Origin: a virus
Strand: one strand, 5' to 3'
Virus record (IMG/VR): IMGVR_UViG_3300010401_000038
Span: 1 to 64,000 of that record
Length of the DNA stretch: 64,000 bases
Of the stretch, positions 50,301 through 57,672 are shown one piece after another. Under the pieces are notes generated by a model that was not told where the DNA came from, did no database searches, and worked only from the letters and a program-made list of their open reading frames with translations. The position numbers were made by a program, and so were the translations under genes. Numbering within the stretch: position 1 is the first letter of the stretch; each line of letters starts with the position of its first letter.

Positions 50301-53300
50301 AGCGAGCAGCGCCACAAGTACCGCCCGTCCGAATCGGAACAGCCGGAGCTGTTCGGGTCGGTCTCGGGCGTGCGCTACGCGAGCAACGCGAAGAAGCGTG
50401 GCGGGGCCATCCTCTCGGAGGACAGCGCCCTCTGGCACAAGCTCGAGCAGACCGGCGCTGGCGTGAACATCTACCGGGAGCGCATCGACGGGCCGGCCGA
50501 CATCGCGGCGATGTTCGGGTTCCTCAAGGACCGCGCGCGCGAGCACATGTATTTCGTTGGGATGAAGGGCGACAAGCCGCTCGGCGTCGTGCTGCACGCG
50601 ATCGGTGGGGTCAACTCCGCGAGGATGGACCCGCACCGCGCCGTGCCGGAGCTCGTAGCCCTCGGAGCGGACGGTGTCTACGTCGTCCACAACCATCCGT
50701 CCCAGAGCCCGGAGTTGAGCCACGACGACGTGATGATGGCCGCGAGCCTGCGCGACCTACTCGAGCCGCACGGCGTCGCCATGCACGGCATCCTCGCCAC
50801 CGACATCGATCGCTTCGGGTTCTCCACTGGGCCGTCACACCCCGGCCCGTTCATCCAGAAGGTCGGAGCGATGGGGAGTCCGATCGGCCGGCTCAACGAG
50901 GTTGCGCTCGCCTACAAGAGGGAGCGCCCTGTCGTCGGCGACATCGCGAGCGGCCCGCTCGACGCGGCGATGGCGTATCACGCCATGACGGTCGGCAACG
51001 ATGTTCGCCAGACGATGTTCATGGCGCGCGACAACAAGGGGCGGATCACTGGCCACATCGCCGTGCCGGCAGAGCCGCGCGAGCTCGTCGAGCGTCCGGA
51101 ACACGCCGAGAGCCTCGCGGCCGTGCGCCGCTTCCTGGCGCGCGCCGAACACACGGAGGTCCTCGTCGCGACCAACCGTATCGGCGGGTCGGTCATAGGG
51201 GCCGACGAGGACTGGTTCGCGAACTATCGGACGAAGATGGACTCGACGCTGGCCGTGATGAAGGCCGCCCTCGGCGATTCGGTCAAGGTCATAGACCTGA
51301 TCGGCGTTCCCCCTGGCGGGTTCACCGGCGTCGCTCACACGACTTACGGCGGCCGAAGGGAATGGGACCAGGCTGGGGCGAAGAAGAAGTTCCAGGTCTC
51401 GGAGCCGAAGGTCGGCCGCGGGCTCGGTGGCCTGCCGGCGCGCAGCGAGATCATCCGGAAGGCAGAGGAAGCCGTCGGGACGGCGATCCGCGTCGGTCGC
51501 ATGGGGCGCACGAGCAGGAGCGTGCTCGGCTTCTACAAGCGCCCCGGCGGCCAGATTCGCCTGCGCACGCCGAACGACATGCGCGTTGTGCTCCATGAGA
51601 TCGGCCACCGGCTCGACGACCTCATCTTCAAATCGCACGCTGTCGGTCACGACCTCGGCAGCGTGCGCGCGCTAGCGCGCTTCCGGGCGGAGCTGCTCCC
51701 GCTCGCGACGATCCCGGGCCGCGGTCAGGACCCCCTCCCGGAGGGCTTCGCCGAGTTCATGTACCACTACGTCAACGACCCGGCGAAGGCGGCGCGCGTC
51801 GCTCCGACGTTCTACCCGTGGTTCGAGAGCTACATGTCGAGCGCGAAGGACCTGCGCGTGCTGCACGAGGGCTTCCTCGGCCTCCGGGACCTGATGAAGG
51901 AGTGGAACCAGGCGGACCCGTGGGAGCGCCTCGGGAGCACCATCGTCAGCGGCGAGATGCCGTGGCACCAGTTCCGCCACGACATGACCTGGCGCCACCT
52001 CTACTCGTACACGTTCGACCAGATGCACTTCCTCCGGTGGGCGCAGGGCAAGCTCGAGGCGATGGCCGATGGCCAGCCGCTCCGCCAGGACCAGAACCTC
52101 AAGGTCCTCGCGACGACGATCATGGGGCGCATGGGGATCCGCGACATCATGATCGAGCACGGCATGGTCCGCTTCGAGACCCCCGGCGTGCGCGTCGGGC
52201 CCGGGTTGCGCGAGATCGCCGACTCGATCGGCGGGAAGTGGCGCCGCTACGAGACCTGGGTCAAGGCTCTGCGCACGCAGTACCTCATGGGCCGGGACCG
52301 CATGGGCGCCAAGGAGTTCATCGGAGACGCCGTCAAGGACGCCGAGATCCGCCAGATCGTCGACGACGGGAAGAAGGAGTTCCTGCACGTCTTCTCGATG
52401 CAGCAGGGCTACTCTCAGGGCCTCCTGCGCTACCTGGTGGGCGCGGGGATGCTGAAAGAGGAGCAGTTCTACGACGTCCACTCGAAGAACCTGATCTACT
52501 CGCCCTTCTGGCGCCTGATGGACGCGGAGCAGTTCACCCGCCCCGGTGGCCAGCCCGGAGGCGCCGCCGGCGGCCGCATGGCGAGCCTCTACAGGGGCGT
52601 CCTGTACACCCTGCGCGGCAGTTCGCGGGAGACGTTCCCGGCGCTCGAGTCGCTCCTCCGGATGACGAACGTCGTCGTCGACCGGGCGGAGCGCAACGCG
52701 GTCGTCGCGGCGCTCCTGCAGGCATCGAAGCACCTCAAGGACGCTGGCGTCCACATCGCCGAGATCGTTCCGGAGGAGCGCGTTCCAGTGGAGTTCCGCG
52801 TCGGGAGCGTGCTCGCGGCGCTCAAGAACGAGATGGGGATCAGCGCCAAGGGCGTCGACGAGGAGGACCTCGACAAGTACCTGACGGTATTCATGCCGTC
52901 GACGAGGATGCCGAAGGCGCCGTACGTCTGGGCCTGGATCAACGGCGAGCGGAAGTACGCCTGGATTCACCCGGACGTCTACGACACGCTGATGAACCTT
53001 GAGCGCGAGCAACTCCCCTGGTTTATCTCGTGGATGCGGGCCGGCCCGACCATCGTGCGCGGGGGCGCCGTCGTTCTGAACCCCGGATTCTGGGGCTGGA
53101 ACGAAATCCGCAAGGTCGCGACGACGATTATCCAGAGTCAGGCGCCCTGGCAGAACCTCAAGTTCATGCCGCGCGCCTTCATCGACGGGCTGCTCAAGAC
53201 GGACAGGTACTACAAGTACATGGCGACCGGCGCCGCCTACGCGACGTTCGTCAGGCAGAGCGAGGATGCCGTCGCCACAGCCATCCGTCACATGCTCGAT

Positions 53301-54542
53301 CGGAAGGAGGGCGCTATCTCCTTCTACGCGAACCCGGTGAACGTGATGCGTGGCGTCTTCACTGTGGCGCAGCGCATCCTGTCGGCGACGGACATGGCCC
53401 CGCGTATCGCGGAGGCACGCGCCCTCGGGCTCGATCGCGCCACGACTCGCGCGCAGCTCCTTCCGCTCGGCGCCGCGGCCTCCGACGTCACGCTCGACTA
53501 CCGCCGCATCGGAACGAAGCTCAAGCTCCTGTCGGGGGTCACGGCGTTCCTGACGGCGCACATGCAGGCGATCGACCGACCCGTGAGGTTCGCCAAGGAC
53601 CGTCCGGGGAAGGCGGCGGCGGTCGCCGTGACGGGTTTCCTGCTCGGCCTCATGTACTACCTGCTCAACCGAGACGACAAGCGATACCAGAACGAGGCGC
53701 AGGAGAACAAGGACACGTACTTCTACTTCTATCCGACCGACGATCCGACCGACCCCGGGATCCGGATGCCGAAGCCCTACGCCTACGGGTGGTACGTGAC
53801 GGCCGGCGAGCGCACGGCCGAGATGATGGGGAAGCACGACCCGGAGATGCTCAATCAGTTCGCCTGGGACTTCGGTCGCGGGATGACGCCCAACTTCTTC
53901 CCGACCGTCCTGCAGCCGATCTTCGAGGTCGGCATGAACCGGAAGTTCAACACCTGGCGGAAGGTCGAGCCCGACTCCGGGTTGCCGCAGGAGCGGTCGT
54001 TCCCGTGGACGACGGAGACGGCCAAGGACATCGCGCGTGCCCTCTCGAGCGAGGAACGCGGCGTCAGCGGACCCGTCGTCGAGCATCTGGCCTCCGGGTT
54101 CACCGGCGGCCTGGGACTGGACCTCCTCGAGGCGTCCGACAAGTACGTACTCGGTATCCCACCGAAGCAGCGCACGAGCCTCGCGGATGAGCCGGTCATC
54201 GGGCGGTTTTTCAGCCGGCAGCCTGAGTTCTCGACGAACGCCGTGCGCCGGTTCTACGAGCAGTGGACCCCGGCGGAGAACGCCTACCAGTCGCTCCTGC
54301 AGGCGCGCGCGACCTCGCCGATGGACGAGATGAAGTTCAGGGAGCGGTACAGCGACCTCCTGCGGCGCCGGACGGCGATGCAGGGCGCGCACACGACCAT
54401 CAGTCAGGGCTGGAAGGATCTCGACCGGCTCCAGAACGTCCCGATGGACGACGCGGCACGGCAGCGCGCCGAGAACGCCATCGCGCAGCGCCTCACCTGG
54501 GCGGCGAAAATGGGGCTTGCGGCAGCGGACGCCGTAAAGTGA
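44379..54542 (+). CDS. Giant polyvalent virion protein: SLT, SNF2-like helicase, RadC/JAB, zincin, LPD38
   Basis: A 3387-residue protein. Domains in order: (a) residues 36-150, soluble lytic transglycosylase with catalytic Glu54 in AKESAGDPNAVSPKGAAG; (b) long Ala/Pro linkers and helical regions to about 1400; (c) residues 1410-1900, SNF2/DEAD-type helicase with Walker A GGGTGKT (Lys1452), DESH at 1541-1544, an MSGTPFES motif III and QVAWRPFRLGS as motif VI; (d) about 2030-2160, RadC/JAB metalloprotease-like domain with H2104-N-H2106 and SHDD; (e) HEIGH zincin motif at 2406-2410 with PEGFAEF (2455-2459) as possible third ligand; (f) C-terminal helices with an LPD38-like region and membrane segment near 3055-3100. 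Such proteins are packaged and injected with DNA, digesting peptidoglycan and then acting in the host. Residues about 1312-1363 are read in a frame with poor coding bias (see 48310-48525). Confidence 0.85.
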   Translation: MPPRAADPFEALRGQLGLTGDSTSAPPDAAPSGDDLERNFGLPPGLLDAVMAKESAGDPNAVSPKGAAGAYQFMPATARSYGLRVDLGKDERLDPVKSRAAAARYLGDLHRKYGRTDLAVAAYNAGEPAVDSARGIPDYPETQQYVQRVMGQLGAPGAPAPAQTASDAATRLRSQLGLDAPQEQPGTDWWTQVAAAQPQAARPETAAAPAPPVPGPATPDTGGYQPPRITPGPGGDLAMQLPDHPPQGEVNVPPKSATDYEQKRRELAQWWESGGKALPPDQIRRLGPEYAKYADYITGKGGPTIGPPPAEYDMTGGQLARATGEQAAAGALDVVAPFAPNAPDFVKWYRQAGPTGPIGVGAGLAGTLAGYMTPAPLPLASQKVGRAAADLMIGSGAIKAANQGGKALFEDSLDALLKGSDGQEVLAAADRARKAAQAAGLSADEAESAASVAATDHIRTVVSPKAAKFSDSMSAELLKKMSGPARVWAARNLVEPSTAGLTAASIESAVGVARGEMKPDEVPEHLVGTSLGFLVAHLGWQGITAALREAGAVPRDFVGRARRGQDLTDDEKAMLERLMQRIREGRQEPASYDVPPQMVAGTPPQAPTGPVAPGEALERTGQAQALDAVLRPVREAKAREDLRQKLLAERASDKAAREASVAAAAPEDVSAAMGPLQERAKFYVERGLLSDGEVQAADSPDAIGKLLETAQARRAEEESRKLATMAQDARLAGQGIETPLPTAPEAPPPTPAPTGPVPQPPPVEEMYMPSQRERFWISSIVARAKTADEAVQMANERLTAKPGLEKYVRGRFALGASAAARAGGLKETIGKANASERARLAAGESRTKVARDIEARVAADAAHAERENLRRAAGEQPTAIGRATDLDIGRKFFGQTAGTVSAPGAPPPAETTGVAPSPPPPAVAPPAPAPPAPLSPEPAVSPSGESPAPGETPAPAAPPVKAAKRTKEQQTYVEALSSAVGQVGKMIITETGPIRIDRQVDIKKRGQRDSTTSDLHPDTIKVLNDTGLGMLKGLLVNSDGTPIDEAAQYMFDRGTGHSVVDARRMILDELMKIAKDASAGKFLRLSEQLQWGKPIDGSEGAIVTVTAGTLVKGDEFQSQDGEGWTVTSIKPGIITIENTVSQKIRRVDEFDIIPTLGGVSKAGDMKGWPGTSEPYHAYRAGGRTSFFRERSMLVREAPADWKAVPNDVKAAVIRTGAWHMRRGARDVEKLTAAMVGDFGDRVRPFVQNVFALLSRTPEFASPAAQPAGAAGPTPTTPVPVGSPGVAPPKAPEAPVAKPATPAPAGGAGGANVRPEPRRTQPALGQPVGAGGGARLPAAQPGGRARPVPGVEAGPAAPPPEKAAKAPKPEKVEPTRTLRPGGIATISQELLPPLEPEWKSILDRLTQPAGLDKLGSMFGTRPLEHQVENMVRILRAFKLGRAPVLADGGGTGKTLSAIMVINEHLLNNPNSRTLVVLPNQEIKKQWERTLKRAGIAAHYVEGALSPKPMTVNFMTYKRLEIWGREKNLGLIEGFAPDLLIFDESHRLRNFYTGDTETAKLGVAITGKTDSGENVAKNVLFMSGTPFESFLHTAYLGRTGLWEPKKKWEDWIFDLTGIYKDRDGGWVGASPKTLRKVHEAMYRGGVMMKHELDFNGIKNSKGEKITVTAEHRMAKASPEHAAEQHRMDGVFGSVLEELQQDAFRNRNRIRLVAGVQHLFNRSMDETEKVRQVIEHARARAAEGKSVIFMLLRKNETSAERWLADFEAGKREYNPKSFMPELINILKDHGIKTPSPVATLRRAFPDAVMITGDEPSGGGKRASAIEHFQAGKAKVAIVTMASGAEGLDLQDTTGDHPRIMYVASVPYTAGQASQVAWRPFRLGSESNAEIVWLFTDSAQDFRQARLVAARDREMGALVRGEVESPTADERERFNFPELNKKPVEMPGLEASLGPAGTTVQLEDYMYADLVPDADYNVSEQRHKYRPSESEQPELFGSVSGVRYASNAKKRGGAILSEDSALWHKLEQTGAGVNIYRERIDGPADIAAMFGFLKDRAREHMYFVGMKGDKPLGVVLHAIGGVNSARMDPHRAVPELVALGADGVYVVHNHPSQSPELSHDDVMMAASLRDLLEPHGVAMHGILATDIDRFGFSTGPSHPGPFIQKVGAMGSPIGRLNEVALAYKRERPVVGDIASGPLDAAMAYHAMTVGNDVRQTMFMARDNKGRITGHIAVPAEPRELVERPEHAESLAAVRRFLARAEHTEVLVATNRIGGSVIGADEDWFANYRTKMDSTLAVMKAALGDSVKVIDLIGVPPGGFTGVAHTTYGGRREWDQAGAKKKFQVSEPKVGRGLGGLPARSEIIRKAEEAVGTAIRVGRMGRTSRSVLGFYKRPGGQIRLRTPNDMRVVLHEIGHRLDDLIFKSHAVGHDLGSVRALARFRAELLPLATIPGRGQDPLPEGFAEFMYHYVNDPAKAARVAPTFYPWFESYMSSAKDLRVLHEGFLGLRDLMKEWNQADPWERLGSTIVSGEMPWHQFRHDMTWRHLYSYTFDQMHFLRWAQGKLEAMADGQPLRQDQNLKVLATTIMGRMGIRDIMIEHGMVRFETPGVRVGPGLREIADSIGGKWRRYETWVKALRTQYLMGRDRMGAKEFIGDAVKDAEIRQIVDDGKKEFLHVFSMQQGYSQGLLRYLVGAGMLKEEQFYDVHSKNLIYSPFWRLMDAEQFTRPGGQPGGAAGGRMASLYRGVLYTLRGSSRETFPALESLLRMTNVVVDRAERNAVVAALLQASKHLKDAGVHIAEIVPEERVPVEFRVGSVLAALKNEMGISAKGVDEEDLDKYLTVFMPSTRMPKAPYVWAWINGERKYAWIHPDVYDTLMNLEREQLPWFISWMRAGPTIVRGGAVVLNPGFWGWNEIRKVATTIIQSQAPWQNLKFMPRAFIDGLLKTDRYYKYMATGAAYATFVRQSEDAVATAIRHMLDRKEGAISFYANPVNVMRGVFTVAQRILSATDMAPRIAEARALGLDRATTRAQLLPLGAAASDVTLDYRRIGTKLKLLSGVTAFLTAHMQAIDRPVRFAKDRPGKAAAVAVTGFLLGLMYYLLNRDDKRYQNEAQENKDTYFYFYPTDDPTDPGIRMPKPYAYGWYVTAGERTAEMMGKHDPEMLNQFAWDFGRGMTPNFFPTVLQPIFEVGMNRKFNTWRKVEPDSGLPQERSFPWTTETAKDIARALSSEERGVSGPVVEHLASGFTGGLGLDLLEASDKYVLGIPPKQRTSLADEPVIGRFFSRQPEFSTNAVRRFYEQWTPAENAYQSLLQARATSPMDEMKFRERYSDLLRRRTAMQGAHTTISQGWKDLDRLQNVPMDDAARQRAENAIAQRLTWAAKMGLAAADAVK
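48310..48525 (+). other. Embedded +1-frame ORF inside the giant gene
   Basis: ATG 48310 follows AGGAGGAG (48299-48306) by three bases. The +1 frame reads MSGPNLDELSQPSDSPLEQE and on through LSLALKQVRQRLLLKK with strong G/C third positions until about 48457, whereas the giant frame there is low-complexity with weak third-position bias. At 48456-48462 the sequence GAAAAAG would let a ribosome slip -1 from this ORF back into the helicase frame. Either a compensating indel pair or an internal start plus frameshift producing a separate helicase is possible. Confidence 0.45.
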
Positions 54543-54571
54543 TACTGCGGGTGTGACGGGGGGACCAGACC

Positions 54572-55078
54572 ATGCCGACGGAAGACCTGGCCGGGAATCT
54601 CACCGCAGCGATCGCGCGGTACGCTCCGGACCTGCACGTTCCGGAGGGCATCAACGCGATCGCCCTCCTGCGCGCGCTCGCATCCCAGGAGACGAGCGAC
54701 CCGTCACGCACGAGGTCCTCGAAGCACGAGAATAGCTACTGCTACGGCGGCCGCTACCACACCTCGGCCCTGCGGCAGGTGGAGTGGAAGTACGGCTGCG
54801 CGGTACACTCAAGCTGGTCACCCTGGCAGATCATGTACGCCACCGCCGCGCTGCGCGGATTCGAGGGTGATCCGGTTGAGCTGCGCGATCCGATGGTCGC
54901 CGGCCAATACGTCGTGGCCGAGCTCAACGAGCGCGTCTTCGATCTTCTGCAGGACGTGAAGCTCCAGGACATCTTCGACGAGTGGAACAGCGGCACGGCA
55001 CGCGACAACCTCATGCCGGCGAAATACATCTCCGAGGCGACGGACCTGTACAACCACTTCGCGGGGCTCACGACATGA
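54572..55078 (+). CDS. Endolysin candidate, lysozyme-like (SLT-type)
   Basis: A 168-residue protein with a lysozyme-like layout: LLRALASQETS (Glu40 as likely catalytic acid), HENSYCYGGRY, then the conserved core HSSWSPWQIMYATAALRGF and a helical end. The SPWQIM-x-x-TA motif is typical of transglycosylase-type lysins. It has no signal peptide, so it would need the holin-like proteins downstream. Placed just after the giant protein and before small membrane genes, as in lysis cassettes. Confidence 0.7.
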   Translation: MPTEDLAGNLTAAIARYAPDLHVPEGINAIALLRALASQETSDPSRTRSSKHENSYCYGGRYHTSALRQVEWKYGCAVHSSWSPWQIMYATAALRGFEGDPVELRDPMVAGQYVVAELNERVFDLLQDVKLQDIFDEWNSGTARDNLMPAKYISEATDLYNHFAGLTT

Positions 55079-55476
55079 GACGCGAGGTGGCCCTGACCCT
55101 GTCCGTGCAGACGCTCGTCCAGGTCCTCGTGGCGCTCGGCGCCTTGGGTGGCTGGTGGATGCTCCGGGAGCGGGACGCGCAGCACGACCACGATCGAATC
55201 GGCGTCCTCGAGATTCACGACAAGGACATCGACAAGCGGAGCGTGGCCTACGACGTACGCATGGACAACGCCGAGAAGATCGATAGCCACCTGCTCATCG
55301 TGGCGAACCAAATCGCCCGCAAGGTCGGGATCCGGGACGCTGATCTTCCGCCGATGCCGACCTTGGAGCAGGTGCCGCGGGTCAGCCCGTCCGGACTCCA
55401 GGACTCGCCGCCCTGGAACCTGGCGATCGACACTGCGATCTCCAGAGCGAACCTGCCGTATTCGGCTGTCCCATAG
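55075..55476 (+). CDS. Single-span membrane protein of the lysis cassette
   Basis: A 133-residue protein from ATG 55075 in an ATGA junction with the lysin. Residues 8-25 (LSVQTLVQVLVALGALGGWW) are a membrane anchor; the rest is a charged helical region with many His/Asp. An N-in anchor with periplasmic coil would suit an i-spanin-like role, but a holin role is also possible. Confidence 0.6.
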   Translation: MRREVALTLSVQTLVQVLVALGALGGWWMLRERDAQHDHDRIGVLEIHDKDIDKRSVAYDVRMDNAEKIDSHLLIVANQIARKVGIRDADLPPMPTLEQVPRVSPSGLQDSPPWNLAIDTAISRANLPYSAVP

Positions 55477-55486
55477 GAGGGATTCC

Positions 55487-55696
55487 ATGTTCATCGCCGT
55501 GATGTGGTGGCTCGCGCAGGTCGTCGGCATGGGGCTGATCGCCTACCTCATCCTCTGGGCGATCGATTTCAGCGGCCTGCCGGCTCCCTTCCGCGCCGTT
55601 GCGAGAGTGGGTGTCGGCCTCGTCGCCGTCATCTTCCTGATCTGCATGGTCCTGCGGTTGTTCGTCATCCTCGGGCACCCGCTCGTCGGCCCATGA
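55487..55696 (+). CDS. Two-span holin candidate
   Basis: A 69-residue protein from ATG 55487 after AGGAGG. Two hydrophobic helices (VMWWLAQVVGMGLIAYLILW and VGVGLVAVIFLICMVLRLFV) are separated by a short polar loop. Size and location beside the lysin gene fit a class II holin. Confidence 0.65.
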   Translation: MFIAVMWWLAQVVGMGLIAYLILWAIDFSGLPAPFRAVARVGVGLVAVIFLICMVLRLFVILGHPLVGP

Positions 55697-55911
55697 AGCG
55701 CCGCCACAAGCAGGTTGCCGGCGGCGCCGCCATCTTGGTCACGGCCCTCGCGGGCTTCCTGGCCACGGTCGACAAGTTCATCACCCACCGCCACGAGGAC
55801 GCGACCATCCTGAGCCGGGCAAACAGCCGCATCCAGGAACTTGAGCGCGAGGTATGCGCCCTCCGCGGTGGCCGCTGGTACAGGGGCGATTGCCTCGAGA
55901 ACCTTCCCTGA
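55693..55911 (+). CDS. Small anchored coiled-coil protein (spanin-like)
   Basis: A 72-residue protein in an ATGA junction. A basic start, one membrane helix (AAILVTALAGFLATV) and a helical tail ending in two Cys (REVCALRGGRWYRGDC). This is the general form of a spanin subunit. No outer lipobox partner is obvious. Confidence 0.55.
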   Translation: MKRRHKQVAGGAAILVTALAGFLATVDKFITHRHEDATILSRANSRIQELEREVCALRGGRWYRGDCLENLP

Positions 55912-55925
55912 CGTATAAGACCCCC

Positions 55926-56192
55926 GTGAGATTCTTCGCACGCATCCGGACACTGCTCGGAATCGCCGAGCTCACCCTCTTGGAGGTCAGGCGCATGTCA
56001 CAGAAACTCGACGAGCTCAAGCTGCAGGTGGACCGCGTGGACAGCGGCGTGGACCTGCTCATCAGCAAGACGCAGCCGGCGACAGGCGTCACGACCGACG
56101 AGGAGATGCAGCCCGTCATCGACCGCGTGAAGGGGATCGCCGACAAGATCGACGCGGCCAACCAGCCGCCGGCGCCTCCGCCCGCTCAGTAA
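55926..56192 (+). CDS. Coiled-coil protein in the lysis region
   Basis: An 88-residue protein from GTG 55926. It has an amphipathic N-terminus and a strong heptad region (MSQKLDELKLQVDRVDSGVD), ending in a Pro/Ala tail. Similar short coiled-coil proteins are frequent in phage lysis or tail regions. Function unknown. Confidence 0.55.
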   Translation: MRFFARIRTLLGIAELTLLEVRRMSQKLDELKLQVDRVDSGVDLLISKTQPATGVTTDEEMQPVIDRVKGIADKIDAANQPPAPPPAQ

Positions 56193-56248
56193 AGGTGAAT
56201 CTGCGCGAGCTTTTTTTCCTTCGGCGTCTCGAACGAAAGGAGCTTCCC

Positions 56249-56464
56249 ATGTTGAAAACGCTGTTCGCCGGCGGTCAGTGGTTGAACGCCATCGTCCTGG
56301 GGATGAACATCCTCAACCAGGCAACGGACGCTTTCCCCGCCCTCAAGGCGAATCCGTGGGTGCTCGCGCTCCAGGCTGCCGTCGGCATCCTGCTCCCGAG
56401 CCTCGGAGGGTTCGCCCACAAGGCCGCCTTCGGAGAGGCCCAGAACCCGGACGCGCGCAAGTAG
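56249..56464 (+). CDS. Small membrane protein, second holin candidate
   Basis: A 71-residue protein from ATG 56249 after AAGGAG; an in-frame extension to 56195 lacks such a site. It has two moderately hydrophobic helices (GGQWLNAIVLGMNIL and PWVLALQAAVGILLPSLGG). It resembles phage holins of the small Ala/Leu-rich type. Confidence 0.6.
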   Translation: MLKTLFAGGQWLNAIVLGMNILNQATDAFPALKANPWVLALQAAVGILLPSLGGFAHKAAFGEAQNPDARK

Positions 56465-56498
56465 TTCTCGTAGTCCACTTCACTCGAAAGGGGGACCG

Positions 56499-57035
56499 AT
56501 GACCCATCCCGAGAGCCGTACCCGTACAAGGTTCGTCAGCATCCTCGCGCTCGCCCTGCTCGCGATCTTCCTGTCCGTGCCGGGGGTCGCGGACGCAGCG
56601 CCCACTGCCCCGCAGAAGGCGCTGACCGAGATGTACGGGTCGGTCGCCTTCTCCCAGAACAGCGACATCTCGGCCATCAGCGCCTCGATCGACGTCGAGT
56701 TCCCGCTCGGCACCCACTTCGCCATCGGCCCGCTCGCCACCTACGACAGCGTGCGGCCCAAGGGCGAATCGTGGACCTCCGATACTGCGGTGGGCGGAGT
56801 CTTCGTTCTCAACTTCGCGAACGATCACCTCGGTCCCTATTGCAGCGCGGGGGCGACCGCCCTGACATCCGACTTCCACGGGTGGACGTTGCTGCCGGAG
56901 TGCGGCTTCAAGTTCGGCACCGACCATATTGCGTTCCGTGTCGGAGCCCAGCATCCCATCCATTACGACGTCGGCGAGAGCCCCGTCGACCTGGAGGGAA
57001 CCAGAGTCGCCGGGTTCTTCGGCGGCCGCTGGTGA
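56499..57035 (+). CDS. Outer-membrane beta-barrel-like exported protein
   Basis: A 178-residue protein. A twin-arginine-free signal peptide (FVSILALALLAIFLSVPGVADAA, read from residue 12) precedes alternating beta-strands with Gly/aromatic girdles (LTEMYGSVAFSQ, GPLATYDSVRP, VGGVFVLNF, GFKFGTDHIAFRVGAQ) and a final FFGGRW, the C-terminal aromatic signature of barrel proteins. Such a protein could alter the host surface after infection, for instance to exclude other phages. It ends the late operon. Confidence 0.65.
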   Translation: MTHPESRTRTRFVSILALALLAIFLSVPGVADAAPTAPQKALTEMYGSVAFSQNSDISAISASIDVEFPLGTHFAIGPLATYDSVRPKGESWTSDTAVGGVFVLNFANDHLGPYCSAGATALTSDFHGWTLLPECGFKFGTDHIAFRVGAQHPIHYDVGESPVDLEGTRVAGFFGGRW

Positions 57036-57078
57036 CGTAGCTCCCACCGCGCGGGCCCTTCCTGCCCCGTGCGTTCAA

Positions 57079-57116
57079 GCCCGGTCGTCGTCTCCATGCG
57101 ACGGCCGGGCTTTTTT
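57079..57116 (+). terminator. Strong Rho-independent terminator of the late operon
   Basis: A 12-bp stem with one G.T pair (57079-57090 with 57099-57110), an 8-base loop and six T residues (57111-57116). It closes the structural/lysis transcript just before the next promoter. Confidence 0.85.
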
Positions 57117-57117
57117 C

Positions 57118-57146
57118 TTGACATCCCGCCACCATCCTCCTATCTT
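57118..57146 (+). promoter_or_regulatory. Upstream promoter of the recombination operon
   Basis: TTGACA (57118-57123), 17-bp spacer, TATCTT (57141-57146). Start would be near 57153, nine bases before the operator palindrome, so a bound repressor could block it as a roadblock. Same -35/-10 pair as the capsid promoter at 27456. Confidence 0.6.
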
Positions 57147-57161
57147 GTCTTGCGCGGAATA

Positions 57162-57194
57162 ACTCTTGACAAGAGTCGCGGAGTGAGGTATACA
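57162..57194 (+). promoter_or_regulatory. Operator-embedded promoter giving a leaderless mRNA
   Basis: The palindrome ACTCTTGACAAGAGT (57162-57176) contains TTGACA (57166-57171). A 17-bp spacer leads to TATACA (57189-57194), then eight bases to ATG 57203. The ATG at 57194 is the last base of the -10 element and cannot be in the transcript. Confidence 0.75.
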
Positions 57195-57202
57195 TGCCGG
57201 AC

Positions 57203-57454
57203 ATGAAAGAAGTCGACGAATGGAAAAAGGGCAACCGCTCCTACATCCGGGCCTACGACCGTCACTATCGCAAGGTGCAGCGGCTCGAGACGCTGGAGGC
57301 GCTCCTGACCATCGCGAAGATGGACCGTCCGTCGAAGGAACGCAACGTGAAGGTGTCGGAGCTGGAGTCGAAGATCCGGGTGCTCCGGAACAAGATGCGG
57401 GCCGAGGGGTTCAAGCCGCGGCGCGCATCGTCGAACGGCAAGGAGGGGTCGTGA
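57203..57454 (+). CDS. Basic helical protein translated from a leaderless mRNA
   Basis: An 83-residue protein starting MKEVDEWKKGNRSYIRAYDR. Start chosen at 57203, because the upstream ATG 57194 overlaps the -10 element and 57203 has the same 8-base spacing as the other two leaderless genes. The protein is helical (VKVSELESKIRVLRNKMRAE) and basic. Function unknown; first gene of the recombination operon. Confidence 0.7.
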   Translation: MKEVDEWKKGNRSYIRAYDRHYRKVQRLETLEALLTIAKMDRPSKERNVKVSELESKIRVLRNKMRAEGFKPRRASSNGKEGS

Positions 57455-57672
57455 CCGCCGAGACCCTTGGATTGCGCTCGCGCCGCCCTCGTCGTGGCGC
57501 TCTTACCGTGTCGCAATCGGCGGGTGCGCCGACGGGGCCCGGGGAGGATGCGGGGACGTGCGAAAACCCCGAGGATTCCCCGGGCGGTCGGTTCTCGTTC
57601 GTGGAGGATGATGCACCGACCTTCGTGAGGACGCGGCCCCCGGTCGCGTATCCCGAGAGGAGACGACGTTGA
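57451..57672 (+). CDS. Small low-complexity protein
   Basis: A 73-residue protein from GTG 57451 (GTGA). Gly/Pro/Arg-rich and probably disordered; ends VAYPERRRR. It overlaps the TTG start of the next gene. No family recognised. Confidence 0.5.
   Translation: MTAETLGLRSRRPRRGALTVSQSAGAPTGPGEDAGTCENPEDSPGGRFSFVEDDAPTFVRTRPPVAYPERRRR

Noticed and set aside
51672-54392. 906-codon - strand ORF opposite the giant gene
   Set aside because: Shadow of a gene with strong codon bias; the product is a repetitive Arg/Val/Leu/Asp sequence with no domain.
57194-57202. ATG 57194 as start of the first recombination-operon gene
   Set aside because: It overlaps the -10 hexamer TATACA and could not be in the transcript; ATG 57203 fits the common 8-base spacing.
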